Of a DNA stretch of 64,000 nucleotides, positions 1-10,708 are shown one piece after another (position 1 is the first letter of the stretch; every line of letters begins with the position of its first letter). A program made the translations under genes and the position numbers. The notes under the pieces are model-generated. The model was not told where the DNA came from. It made no database searches and saw only the letters and a program-made list of their open reading frames with translations. Source of the stretch: Symbiodinium natans (Eukaryota > Sar > Dinophyceae > Suessiales > Symbiodiniaceae); contig CAJNDS010002328.1 of the NCBI GenBank assembly GCA_905221605.1, forward strand, positions 374,001-438,000. The letters are read 5' to 3'.

Positions 1-229
1 AAAACAATTCGAACTTTAGCTCCTGGATTCAGCTCCGAACCAAAACCTTATACGGATAACTTACAAACCGCCCTCCCCCCCAAGCCTCAGGGATGAACAC
101 TCCTCTCTCCCCCCCCGGCACAGCCAACAATTCCCATGTTCTGGGGAAGGATTCCGACTGTACGGCTGCCCCTGGAAGTTGGTCCACCAAAACATCGGGG
201 TTTCAAGGGTTGCAAAAGGGCTGCATAGG

Positions 230-660
230 AAGCACTTTGCAAGAGTTTGGAACCTGAGCACTTACGCCTAAGTTCGGAATTGTTCGTGAGTTCGCAAAGA
301 TTCGGAACATGCAAAATCGCAACAACTCGACTTCTTTGCGAAGATGCGACAATCCGAAAGTCACTTTTGCGTCCGTGCGCCAGACCCCAACTCGAAAATT
401 CGAAAGTCTCGTGTTTTCGCGTCCACCTGCCAGATTCAAGCTCGAAATCTTCAAAAGTGTTGATTTTTCTGAAAGAGCCCCGCGCAAATAGAACACTTTT
501 CGGTTTTTCGCGTCCGAGCCATTTTGAATTGCTGTGTCCGCGCCCCAGAGTCAAATTCGAAAGCTCAGAAAATTTCGAATTTTGCGAAAGTGCTTCGCGC
601 AATTTTTGCCGTACGTGCCATTGTGAGTTTTCGCGTCCACCCGCCAGGCTGTCAATCATG
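230..660. repeat. Degenerate interspersed repeat (TTCGAAA / CGCGTCC type)
   Basis: The stretch is built from imperfect copies of a short motif. A block like TTTTCGCGTCC, then a CCAGA-type segment, then CTCGAAAnTTCGAAAG returns about every 60-110 bases (near 366, 416, 508, 538, 628), with further TTCGAA-rich pieces near 845-905. The copies differ by substitutions and small indels. Several frames stay open across it because the motif lacks stops, so the long ORFs here are probably not genes. I see no protein family in any frame. Confidence 0.6.
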
Positions 661-679
661 CGTGACACAAAGCAAACAG

Positions 680-812
680 GTGGAGAGGGGGGGGGGGGCC
701 GGTGGGGAGGGGGGGAGGGAAGGAGGGGGAGGGAAGGAGGGGGAGGGAAGGAGGGGGAGGGAAGGAGGGGGAGGGAAGGAGGAGGGAGAGGGGGAGGGAG
801 AGGGGGAATGTG
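680..812. repeat. G/A-rich minisatellite, 14-nt period
   Basis: A purine-only tract. From about 717 to 781 a 14-nt unit made of GGAAGGAGGGGGAG repeats head to tail about four to five times, then decays into GGGAGAGG variants. Open frames across it encode only Gly/Glu/Arg or, on the other strand, Pro/Ser/Leu runs and are not treated as genes. Confidence 0.85.
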
Positions 813-905
813 TTGCCAGAGTTTTTCGCGTTTTTCTTCGGTGAATGTTCGAACATGTTCGACTTTTCGAGTTTGAGTTTGGCGCGCAAACACAAAATTC
901 GAGAC

Positions 906-3830
906 TTTTAAAGCTTTGGAGTTCAACCGGCTGGCAAGTTTGGGTGGCCTGTCTGCTTGATTGCTCAGCAGTAGGAGCAGATTGCAAGTTCCATTGCAGC
1001 TGCAGGCTGACCCCGGATGAGCCTTTTGTCTTCGACTTCATCCGCTCGGCCGCCAACAATGTGGACAGGCACAGGGTTGGATTAGGCCTTCTGCAGTGTC
1101 ATGTCGGATTAGGTCCGAGCATCGACGAGCACTGACACGACAGTTTGCGGGAAGCGAAAGTTTCTGTTATTTGTTTTTTCTCTAGAGAACCACAGACTGG
1201 GGCGTGCGCACAGCACGAGGTTGAGGCATTCGAGCGAAAGAGAAAAGTCAGAGTGATTTCTTGGCACCGCCTTGGGCTGCAAGGGGCCGGTTCCCAGCTT
1301 GACCGGAGGTTTTAGGGTTCCGGGAGTTCTTATGTTCGTGCAGTTTAAAACGACATCAGTTTCCCAAAAACATGGGCACGCACAGCACAGATGGGTTGCT
1401 CTTCTAAGAAACAGAAAAGAGAAGGAGAGAGTGTGTGCAGAATAAAAAAAGACTTTGACAATAGGAATAATCGGTACAATCAACGATCGCCTGGGAAAAA
1501 GCAGCCCACATCAGGTGAGCCTGACAATCCACGGAATCTCTCCGGTGGGCATGTCGCAAGTTTTCTAAAGCGGATTCAATTTGTGGCCTTCGCTACAGAC
1601 TGCGCCGTGGCGAGCGCGTCAATCTCCGCGGCCAGCAGCAAGCTCGGCCTGTCTTCGGAGTTGATAGACTTGCACGACTTGTGATGTCTTTTGCAGTAGC
1701 TCCATGTGTCTGACGCATCGAGTTTGGAGCATTTGGCCAAGCAGCTGGCCTTTGATCCAGGCTGGACAGTTTTTGCAGCAGTGGGCACTGTGTTGTGGTT
1801 TTGCCTCCGACACATCTCCCTGTGTCAGGCACGTCGTGGGAAGAGCTTGCACAGGCCAGCAATCATCAAGACAATGAAGCCTTGCGCATAAACGAAATGT
1901 TCACCAGTGCACTGGTCCTGAGCAGGCCCCTCCTTTTCCTGCAGGATCTCCGGAAGCTGCACTTTGCCTGTTGGCGAGGTGTGAGCTCCTTCCCAGTTTC
2001 TAGGGCATCCGGTGGCGTGTCTTTCGGATTCGTGATCTTATGTCCTGATCCTGATGTGTTGGGCGCAGGTACGATTGGTTCTCTCGGAAGAAGCGTGCCC
2101 AGGTTTCCTGGCTGCTGCCTCGGAGGCTGTAGGTACCACTTGGTACCACTTAACCCTTCTTCACCACAGAAGCCGTGATGCCCATCATGAACATGAGTAA
2201 CATGAGCATGGTCAGATGCACATAGCCATCACATAGCCACATGAGTGCCTAAACGAGCATTGCATACTGAGGTATCGGAACCGAGGACGATTGCGATGAA
2301 AGTCGGCGGCTACAAAGTCCTGGTTTGCTCGCTGCAAGACTTCGCAAGAGCTTGGCAAGTTGTTGCAGAGCACGGCTTCAAAGTGGAGGGGCATACCGGG
2401 TTCGAAGATGCAAGCAGGGCCCAAGGCTGAAGCACGCGAGCTCGCAATCCCAACTCAAAGACCTGCAGTGGCAACCCCGTCATGCGCTCACTTTGAAAAA
2501 CTTTACAGTATAAAAATCAGTACAATATGCAAAAGCGTCCCAAATCAAAGGCCTTGCCAGAGCAAATTCCTTGGCACCTTGAAGCCTTCATAGGACCCTG
2601 GCAGTACCTGGCAGTCATTCTTCAAGCGCTTTCTTTCATGAGCTTCTGGGAGCGGGGAGAGAGCGAAACGAGTAGAAGAACGTCGTTGTTCAGGGTTCAT
2701 GAGGTTCATGACACATGTACGTCAATGGACAGGAGTTCTTTGCTTCTCGTCAAGTTTGCTGTGCAGATTGGCTTTGCACTTACATCGCCTCGTGTGCCTG
2801 GTATGTTCCAGGTGTCAAACATTGGCTCCAGTCAAACCCCTCAATCTTGAGCCTGAGCGCAAGCAATTCGGGAGACCTCCGAAGACTCGCACTTCCTGCA
2901 CTTTCCTGTCACGTACAAGAAGAACCCAACAGATCCGCAAAGGCGAAAGAACTGCATTGCAGTGACGTTTCGATAAAGGGCCTGAAATGCAGAAGACATG
3001 CAAGAAGCTTTCTGCACGACATTGCACGACTAGCCTCGAGCCATGCCGCTGGTGAAGACAACGGCGTTGAGTGCCGCTTTGGTCTCTGTTGCCTGGGTGT
3101 CTCGGACTCACCCCAGTGACTCATGAGTCATCAGTGACATGCGTGACGTCAAGTGACCCAGTGACTTATCGAGATCGGTCGCAGCGAGTCTGAAAGGATC
3201 TTGGGATGCAAGACGTTGCTGCCCGATCCGAGGCCGAACCTTTGAGTGTCGGCGGCCTCGACCTGGCCACTCCGCCATCCCACTGCGCACCAGTCCGTGA
3301 TGCCGAGGCCTCCCGCATGGGAGGAGTTGAAAGATTGTGTGAGATAGCCATCAAGATCAGTCAAGCAGCTACTGGTAACAGAAACTAATTGAGTTTCTAG
3401 AGAGAGGGAGAGACAGAAAGAAAGAAAACAAGCAAGATAGGCAGAAAGCAAAACAGGAAGTACAAAACGGCGGAACCAAAGAATGGAAGCAACACTCCAA
3501 AAGACAGAAACATAAGAATGACAATAATGAATCTACAAGCGCGAAACATGAATCGCATACAGCAATAAGCAAGTAACGAAAGCTGATCGAGGTTGTTTTG
3601 TGACACCTTAGCACCCAAAAAGGGAGAGATAATAAACAAGCAACGAAAGGTGAACAACTGGAGAAATTATGGATTAAAGGGTAACTAGACTAGGAAAAGA
3701 AGGAATATCGTAAGATGTATATTGTTACATTTCCTTGTAACATGGCGAGTAGCACTATTCGTAGTGTGACTACTGGTAACGCGACGACTGCTCCTGCTGC
3801 TCCTCCTACTACTACCACCTCCTACTTGTA
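906..3830. other. No gene recognised
   Basis: All frames hold only short ORFs without recognisable motifs, and I could not find a chain of short exons that splices into a known family. Around 3105-3175 there is a cluster of GTGACT/CAGTGAC direct repeats. Around 3400-3500 there is an A/G-rich stretch. Dinoflagellate exons can be as short as 11 nt, so coding sequence cannot be excluded. Confidence 0.4.
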
Positions 3831-3856
3831 CTCCTACTCCCCTGCTCTTGCTCCTA

Positions 3857-4078
3857 CTACTTACTACTACTACTACTACTACTACTACTCCTACTCCTAC
3901 TCCTACTCCTACTCCTACTCCTACTCCTACTCCTACTCCTACTCCTACTCCTACTCCTGCTACTACTTCTGCTACTACTACTACTACTACTACTACGACG
4001 ACTCCTACTACTCCTACTACTCCTACTACTCCTACTACTCCTACTACTCCTACCACTCCTGCCACTCCTGCCACTCGT
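3857..4078. repeat. Compound microsatellite: (TAC)n, (CTACTC)n, (CTACTACTC)n
   Basis: Starts as a TAC trinucleotide run (about 3857-3888), becomes the hexanucleotide CTACTC (about 3889-3957), returns to TAC, then becomes the nonanucleotide CTACTACTC (about 3995-4053). The units are nested expansions of one motif (3, 6 and 9 nt), consistent with slippage. Because all periods are multiples of three, several frames stay open and give Ser-Tyr, Thr-Pro or Arg-Ser repeats. I do not count these as proteins. Confidence 0.95.
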
Positions 4079-4080
4079 TC

Positions 4081-4144
4081 CGCGGCTCCTGCTGCTGCGG
4101 CTGCTGCTGCGGAGCCCGCTACTGCTGCTGCTGCTGCTGCTGCT
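4081..4144. repeat. (CTG)n-type tract
   Basis: GCTGCTGC-rich run directly downstream of the CTACTC array, interrupted by GGCTGCTGCGGAG-type variants and ending in an uninterrupted CTG run of about seven units. Probably part of the same unstable low-complexity block. Confidence 0.8.
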
Positions 4145-4149
4145 ATTCA

Positions 4150-7100
4150 TTGAACCTTTTACTTTTTTGATCGCTCACCCGGTGAGGAAGACGTGTCAGG
4201 ATGGAGAGGAGGGGGTGCTGTGGCACAGTGCGGAGTCAACAGAGCTGAGGTGCCCAAAGCGGCCACTGTGGGCTTCGTTTCTGGCATGCTGACGGCCTCT
4301 GCTGCTCGGGGCATTTTCATATTCCTGAATGTCTTTTGTGCCTCGAGCTGGGACCTCAGATTCAGAGTCCTAGGCCGCCTTTTGGGTTCACCGGGAGAAG
4401 CGTCGGAGACGCCAGCCTGGCAAAGCTACGCATCCGCTGCTGGTCCGCGCTTAGCCATTGTGCTCTGGCATTTTGTGTCATCCTACTCAAATCAGAGCAG
4501 AGACGCTGAACACTGAGGCGAGAATGGGCCATTTGGACGCGAGTCGATAGGCTGCGAACTTGAAAGATCGAGTGCAGTTCTTTGAACTACATCTCTGCCA
4601 GGAAGAAGAAAGGATATGTCTCACGCAAAGATATCAAGTTGCGGGCTGAGCGTGTCTGATTTTATGGCGTGTGATGGATGCCAGCAATAGGGTATCCAGC
4701 CAGCAGAATCATCAGAGTCTACCCAGCCAGACATAGTATGCTCGCGCTTTAGAGCTATGTAACACTCATGACACTCATGTCCCACCACACTCAACGAAGC
4801 TGTAGAGATGAGTGGGCAGCAAGATGTGTTCAGGCTCGTGGACCTGCGTCTTAGAGGCTGCGCATCACATGCCTCCACCACTCCAAACATACTCTTCAGG
4901 CTATGTCACGTTGCAGCATTCAACATGTCGCCACATCTCATTGAAAGTCATTGATGTGCAAGCTGCTAGCTCTCCCGATCAGCGAAATCAATAAAGTTGT
5001 GGGTTCGCCCGTGCGTGCTCTGCGCCCATGTTGCTTAAGGTCCTTGTGCTACAGATTCGAGTCTGATGAGCACGCAGAACACTTGGCGAAGCAGCTGGAG
5101 ATCAGATTCAATTAGCTGGCTGGCCTGACCGTGCCACCGGTTCATCACTTATGACGCAACCGGAACAGGACCCCTGGGCAATGGATCACATCTATTTCGG
5201 CGACTTCATCAAAAACTTCAAGGCGAAATCACCACATATCTCCAGCAGAATTGAGCCCCGTTGCGGCCACTTTATACAATGGCTCAGAATGGTGGATGTG
5301 CTCGATAGGCCGTGCAGATGATGCGGCAAGCAGGAAGGCTGAAGCTCTGGCATCGGTGTTGTGGCAGCTCGGCTAAACCGGGCGATCTTGCTCATACGTT
5401 TTCTATGTGATTTATGAGGGGTTCTCCAGGGTTATCTAGGGGTTTTCCAGGGGTTATCGGCTGTCTGAGGCCTCGGCGTTGCCGGCAACGTGGCAGGTGA
5501 GGACATACGGGAGAAGTACTCTTGATGTCTTGCGCTGACACCTCAGCTCTACAGTCGCAGCGGGTTGCGTATAGTATGGATGTGGCAGGTCACATGGCGC
5601 AAGCAGGTGAGGCTGGCCAGGACCCTCGATGTTACGTGTTGACACCCATAGTTCCTTGCTCAGCCGAAGTGCTCAGGAGAGCAACTCCGCCACCAAGCCA
5701 GCTGCGATATTCAGCTTCTACATGCTGCTTGGACGAATGCACAAATAGCCCTGGAGAGACGGCACGTGCAGTTCTAAGGCCTCCGCATCCATATCAGGTC
5801 AGCGACCACCAGGCTCTGAATCGTGCGGTCAGGTGTAGCCAGAATGTGTTAATCGTGCGGCGGAGCTTGCAGGCCGACAAGAAGCGGCTCCAGGAGTTTC
5901 CGGTGACTTATGCCAGATCCTGAGAATGTTGTCCGTCGATCCGCGGGAATGGATCCGACTTGATCCGAGTATGTTGCTCAATCGTTGCTAGCAGCAATTC
6001 CTTTTCAGCCGTTAACAGAGATGGTACCGATAATGAGCAGTGGAACATGGATGTCGAATGATGTTAAGCACTAGGAGCGAACAAACACATTGACCAGGCA
6101 GTCATTGACTACCCGAAGCTCCCCGGTGCCTGCAAGGTGCGCTGATGCTGATGCCCAGTGTTTCTTCGCAGAGTGGCACTTGTCATCGTGCGTCTGCTGA
6201 GGTTCAAGTCGAACCTGAGCTGTCGTTGTTGGTTGACATCGTTTACACGAAGGACTTGTCAGCGGGGGCTTCCTGCCCAGCATCTTCTCATGATTCTAAT
6301 CAGCCGGAAGGTCACGAACACAGGCACCTTTGCTTTTTCAGGACCGCAAGCGAGTTGATCACTTAGTCCCCAGGCCGACAATGTCATGATGTGAAAATGT
6401 CCAGCTGAGCCATTGATGCTCTGCGTTTTGGGCTTGTTGGCAGGCGAGTCGCTGCCTTCAACGTCTTTTGCCTCGGCAGACTGTGATGAAAAGTTGGGAC
6501 AGCCTGTGACCAAAGGCAAGGCGCAAAGCTTGTGGCAAAGCAGCCTTAGGACTGTTCCATCCGCAGTTTGGAGGGTGCGGAGAAACTGCTCCTTGGCGTG
6601 TTCGGGTGAGTGGTATTTTGATTGGTGACATGTGATGACGTCACCTGGATTCCCTGACCTGCATCCAAGGAGCATGAAGAAGAACTGGGGCTTCGGCAGC
6701 AAAGGCCTGCTCGCAAGCAATGACCTTTGTCCTTCGTGGTGCCTGGGCAGTTTGCCATTAAGGCAATGGGAGGTTAGTTTCCTTCAAGGAATCTGGAAGT
6801 ATCACGGCGGATGCGCCCGCACGTAGTTGACTTGCAGTCGTTCCCAAAGTCAGAATCTGCCCAGCTCATGCGTTAAGCGTTTGATGCCATTTTGGGAACC
6901 CCAGCCCAGACAGTAGACCTGAGAGGCCAGAGCAAGAATCGGCTTTGCGTACTGCCAGTATCTTCTCTTTCCGGATGTGCAAATAGCGCTTAACTTTGAG
7001 GATGCTTTGGCTTTGTTAACGGCCTGCAACTCACAACTCACGGCCCTCGGCAGTCCGAGCAACTCAGCTCTGCCTCATCCCGAAGACTGTTCCTCGAGGC

Positions 7101-9130
7101 TCCCCTTACACTTTTATTGCTGGGCTGGCAGGCATCAGCCTCCGAAGTTTTCCCATCGACAGCTTTGCCTCGGGCAGCTTCGTGGACTTCCTTGCGCTGG
7201 TGTACAAAGCACAGTCGGTCGTGTTCAGTCTCCACAGTGCTCGGTTAGCTCATGTGAAACCCTCGAGCATGTTTGTAGAGATCATTTCTGCTCAGGTCAT
7301 ACATGAAGCGTGACGGGGAGGCCCACTTTGAGTAGCCTTGGATGCTCTCTCCGTACTTGTTTCCTCTGTACTTGTTTCGGGAGGTTTTTCAGTACTCTGT
7401 GAAGGCACCGGTCAGGACGAGCTCTCAGCCTCTTGCACAGGCAAACTCTGTTAATGAGTTTTTGCCAGGAACTACTTGCTCTTCCATGAACCCCTGCTCG
7501 ACTGGATCGTTGAGCAGATCAACGATCAGAAGGACACGGACAAGTGGGAGGACTGACCTTGACATGCAGCCCCGGCTCGGCTGAACGTTCACAGATGCAA
7601 TGTCCTCGTATCATCATTGTCTCAGGCTTGTCCAGTCCTTTCGCCCCTTTCGCCCTCATGTCCTTTCGTTTATTCGTTGGATCGTGCTTTCGTGCAGGGC
7701 CTGCGGGCATTCAGCAAGTCACAATTACGCCAATGCTGACTTCAGGAGATTTTTCCGCAACTCGCTAGTAGCGATTTCCCAACATCTGCATGGATTGCGC
7801 TTGGGGCTGGCGAGCCTGAGAAGCAAGAGCATGAGCTCAGACCGCAAACTTCGGCAACGTAAAGCTGTCACCAAGGAGTATACGGACTATGGGGCCACAC
7901 ATTTTTTGCAGCCACTGGATGAGGCTGGGAGACGCTTCAAGTTGGTGGATGTTGGAGCTGTAGCACTATTTCCAAAATGATTGGAGCATGCTGCACTGCA
8001 TGGATCTATTAGCTCCAGGAGGTTCTGCCTGGCGTCGGCTTGTGCTGTATCCCGTCCAGGTGGTCGTGGTGGTGTATGACGAGCGAGTGATGCCAGATGG
8101 TCCAGGCATGGCACAGGTGCTGGACATGTTTGAGGACAGCTCTGAGAGATTCCATCGCACGAGCCGGCAGATAATATTCGGGTTGCGCACACAGTCGGAG
8201 AAAGTTGTGTGCACCTGTGTGCACCTGCATGGGCCAGGACACTCCAGCGCCTCCACCTCAGACTTCTTGGGCTTGTTTTGATTCCTGACCGCGTAGCCGA
8301 TTTTTGGGCATTTTTTCTCCTCTTGCTGTTGCTGAGGCCTGCGGGCTCTGTGATGTTGCACCAGACCTTTGTCTGAGCGTCACGCTGGATTGGCATCCGG
8401 AAATGGACAAGGCAATGCCGTGCATGCAGTCGCGGTTGCAAATAGATATAGCTGACCTAGAAATTTTCTTAGCGAACGGCCATTTCCATATTGTGCCGCT
8501 GAATTTATTGTTTGTCACGATTATTCAACAAGCCTAATTATCTGAGTGCTCCTGGTTTGCTAAGAAGCTCCCCCGCCTTCCCAACAGTGTCTATGCTCTT
8601 CACGAATTTGGCACCAGTGTCGATGAAAGCTCAGTGTGGAGGAGTGGAGCGTCGACTGCCGAGCTTGAGGACATGGCACTTCTTTGAGAGGCAGAGCTGC
8701 TGACAGATCCTCAGACACGATTGCTCCTTTCAAGGGTCGATGCAACTTCGGTGAGTCTGCTTAGCTTAGCGCTTTCTGGCGCCGTGGCGCTGAAGTTGTG
8801 GCGGGGCCAGGTGCAGTAGCGGGTTGGGAAGGATGTGATCTAGCCAAGTGTGAACGAAGTACATAATCTGTGCAATCAAGGCCGCGGCAGTAGATGTGCA
8901 AGCTCGTGCCGCATGGATGGCGGCGGTGGCAGCCAGATCCAGGCGCAGCTGTGATGCTGCACACCCCGAGCAAGACATCAAAAAGGCTTTGCCATGTACA
9001 AGTCATGTACATGTGACAGCACTGTGGTGTGTAGGGTGTTCAGTTTGGCGAAGAGTAGATCATCTTCGTAACGGGGGCGCTGCGGAACATGAACTGGAGC
9101 ATCACTGGGAGCCATTTGGTCCGAAACTTT
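4150..9130. other. No gene recognised
   Basis: About 5 kb of mixed-composition DNA with only short ORFs. The most protein-like piece is the end of a + frame near 7780-7980, roughly 65 residues rich in Arg, Lys and Leu and ending in a stop. It matches no family I know and has no clear partner exons. A loosely repeated GGGGTT(C/T)TCCAGGGTTATC pattern lies at 5415-5460. Confidence 0.4.
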
Positions 9131-9133
9131 GTG

Positions 9134-9342
9134 CTCTGATTCACATGCCCCGCAGCCAAAGATCTTCATGCATTGGCGTAATGCGGATGGCAAAATGGCA
9201 ACTCCTTCGCGCAGTACCGTGTTGCAAGTTAACATCTCATCATACCTTTGAGCCCAGTGTGGTAAGGCAGTGTTGCGAGCAGCGCGGCTTCTTCTACCCA
9301 CTCCAGTACATAGTGAATGTATGTAGCGCGATGGTTCGTAGA
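9134..9342. repeat. Left copy of a ~205-bp direct repeat
   Basis: This segment recurs at 11942-12146 in the same orientation. Both begin at CTCTGATTCACATGCCCC and end in a GATGGTT-GTAGA motif. Long identical stretches such as GATCTTCATGCATTGGCG and GTTGCGAGCAGCGCGGCTTC are separated by scattered substitutions and small indels. Sequence on either side does not match, so the boundaries are fairly sharp. The proposed start codon of the downstream ORF lies inside this copy. Confidence 0.9.
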
Positions 9343-10519
9343 TTTGGGATATTTGGGCATATGCCTCGCAGCCTGGCCCCGTCTTGTGTGCGCGGTGAGG
9401 CCAAGATGGAGCAGCCCCTGGACGCCGTGGAAGGAGCACCCCGCGAGCTCGGCCGAGGAGCTCCAGAAAGCCTTGACTGCCGTGTTGACAGAGGCCAACG
9501 CAGACGAGATCGTCGAGGCAGAGGCCGGTGATGCCGAGGCACAGGAACAGGAGCACAAGCTCAGGGAGTTGGCTGCCGGCATCAAAAAGAGCTGGCAGAG
9601 CACAAGCGCGCATGCTTGCTATCAGCAGCTCGGGCACGTGATCACCAACCTCACGCAGAGATGCGAAGGCTTGCGGCCAGCAGCGGACTGGCTCCTCGAT
9701 TACCACGAGCCAGCATTGCCGACAAAAACCTGTGCCGAGAGCGTCATCGACATTTTCGCCGAGGGACGGGCCCTGGTCGAGACCCTCCTCGTCTCCCGGC
9801 ATCAGGTGGCGGCCCTTAAAGTGCTCGACAAGAAGACGCTTCGCCGGTATCAAGCGCTCTCCTTTCTGAGGAGCTGGCTGGTCGACCTCACCCGGACTCC
9901 AAACCATGCCATGATGTGGACGGGTTTCTGGGATGGCGACCCCCATAACCGCACAACGAAAGCCAAACTCTTTGAGTTTGCCAAGGAAACCGACCATGCA
10001 ACCGTGCACCCGGACAGCTTCCTGGGCCAAGTCATCAACCAGGCCCAGGACATCGATGCTTGCTACGCGGATGCCCAGACCAACAAGCTTGCGAGCAACA
10101 TGTGGGCTATGGCCAGCATGAGCTTCGTCCTGGGGATGCGCGAGAAGGCACAGGGCACCGTCATTTCGCTGGTCAACAAAGAGCTCGAAGGAGAGCGCAG
10201 CTTGTCGCAGTCCGTGCTGTCCGCCCATGAAATCCCCACGGTGGGGCTTGCAGCTTGGGGGCTGGGCTTCTGGTCTCCAAGAGTGGTGCTGGTGGACTTG
10301 ATGGGCACCTGCGATCGGACGAGCCCAGCACTGCAGAAGCAGCTCTTCGCTCGCCTGCCCTCCTGGGCCAAGTCCATGAAGCACTGGAGCCCACAAGCCT
10401 TCGCGATACGGTCGCGGCTGCGGTGGCAGTGCCTCGACTGCTCGGGCGCCTGCAGCCTGGACAACGCCTTGGCGGAGCACGTGGAGAAGTTGGTCAAGGC
10501 TCTCTGGAAAGGGCACTGA
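9317..10519 (+). CDS. Intronless 400-codon protein, possibly ADP-ribosyl-cyclase (CD38)-like
   Basis: A single uninterrupted frame, unusual here where most genes are shattered into tiny exons. Residues 1-45 are Trp/Pro/Arg-rich and lie partly in the direct repeat, so the true start is doubtful and coding sequence may begin near the SSAEELQKAL stretch (about residue 44). After an acidic helical segment (about 55-80), the region 200-245 has an MMWTGFWDGD motif followed by KLFEFAKE. Around 275-325 it has WAMASMSF, then a hydrophobic strand, then SVLSAHEIP. This order (Trp-rich loop, FA..A helix, a Ser-x-x-x-Ala/Val-x-Glu motif) recalls the CD38/ADP-ribosyl cyclase fold, which makes cyclic ADP-ribose from NAD. 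That is inference from pattern, not a firm match. The long opposite-strand ORF covering it looks like a shadow. An ankyrin gene follows after 189 bp. Confidence 0.6.
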   Translation: MYVARWFVDLGYLGICLAAWPRLVCAVRPRWSSPWTPWKEHPASSAEELQKALTAVLTEANADEIVEAEAGDAEAQEQEHKLRELAAGIKKSWQSTSAHACYQQLGHVITNLTQRCEGLRPAADWLLDYHEPALPTKTCAESVIDIFAEGRALVETLLVSRHQVAALKVLDKKTLRRYQALSFLRSWLVDLTRTPNHAMMWTGFWDGDPHNRTTKAKLFEFAKETDHATVHPDSFLGQVINQAQDIDACYADAQTNKLASNMWAMASMSFVLGMREKAQGTVISLVNKELEGERSLSQSVLSAHEIPTVGLAAWGLGFWSPRVVLVDLMGTCDRTSPALQKQLFARLPSWAKSMKHWSPQAFAIRSRLRWQCLDCSGACSLDNALAEHVEKLVKALWKGH

Positions 10520-10708
10520 TCTAACAGTCTATGCGGTTTGTGTGCATTTTTTACGGAGAGTTTTCCTGCCGCGGAGGCCAAAGCGACACAGGACCGGAAA
10601 GACCAGGAGCTCCGCGAGGTGGGCCGTGCTTGCGGGAAGGGGGGAAAGTCCCGGCCACTTCCCCCGCCGTAGACATACCTTCGTCACGCCCGCACCCGCG
10701 CCGAGGCC

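Noticed and set aside
510-535. Relic dinoflagellate spliced-leader sequence (GAGCCATTTTG-like)
   Set aside because: Only about eight bases match the leader as I remember it, and the GGCTCAAG end is absent. I found no complete relic in the window by eye.
3685-4170. Val-Gly, Ser-Tyr and Thr-Pro repeat ORFs on both strands
   Set aside because: Produced by the 3-, 6- and 9-nt microsatellite, which leaves all frames open.
8978-10516. 512-codon opposite-strand ORF over the 400-codon gene
   Set aside because: It mirrors a GC-rich coding frame on the + strand and reads as a low-structure mix of Gly, Ala, Leu and Arg with no domain, while the + frame has ordered helices and motifs.
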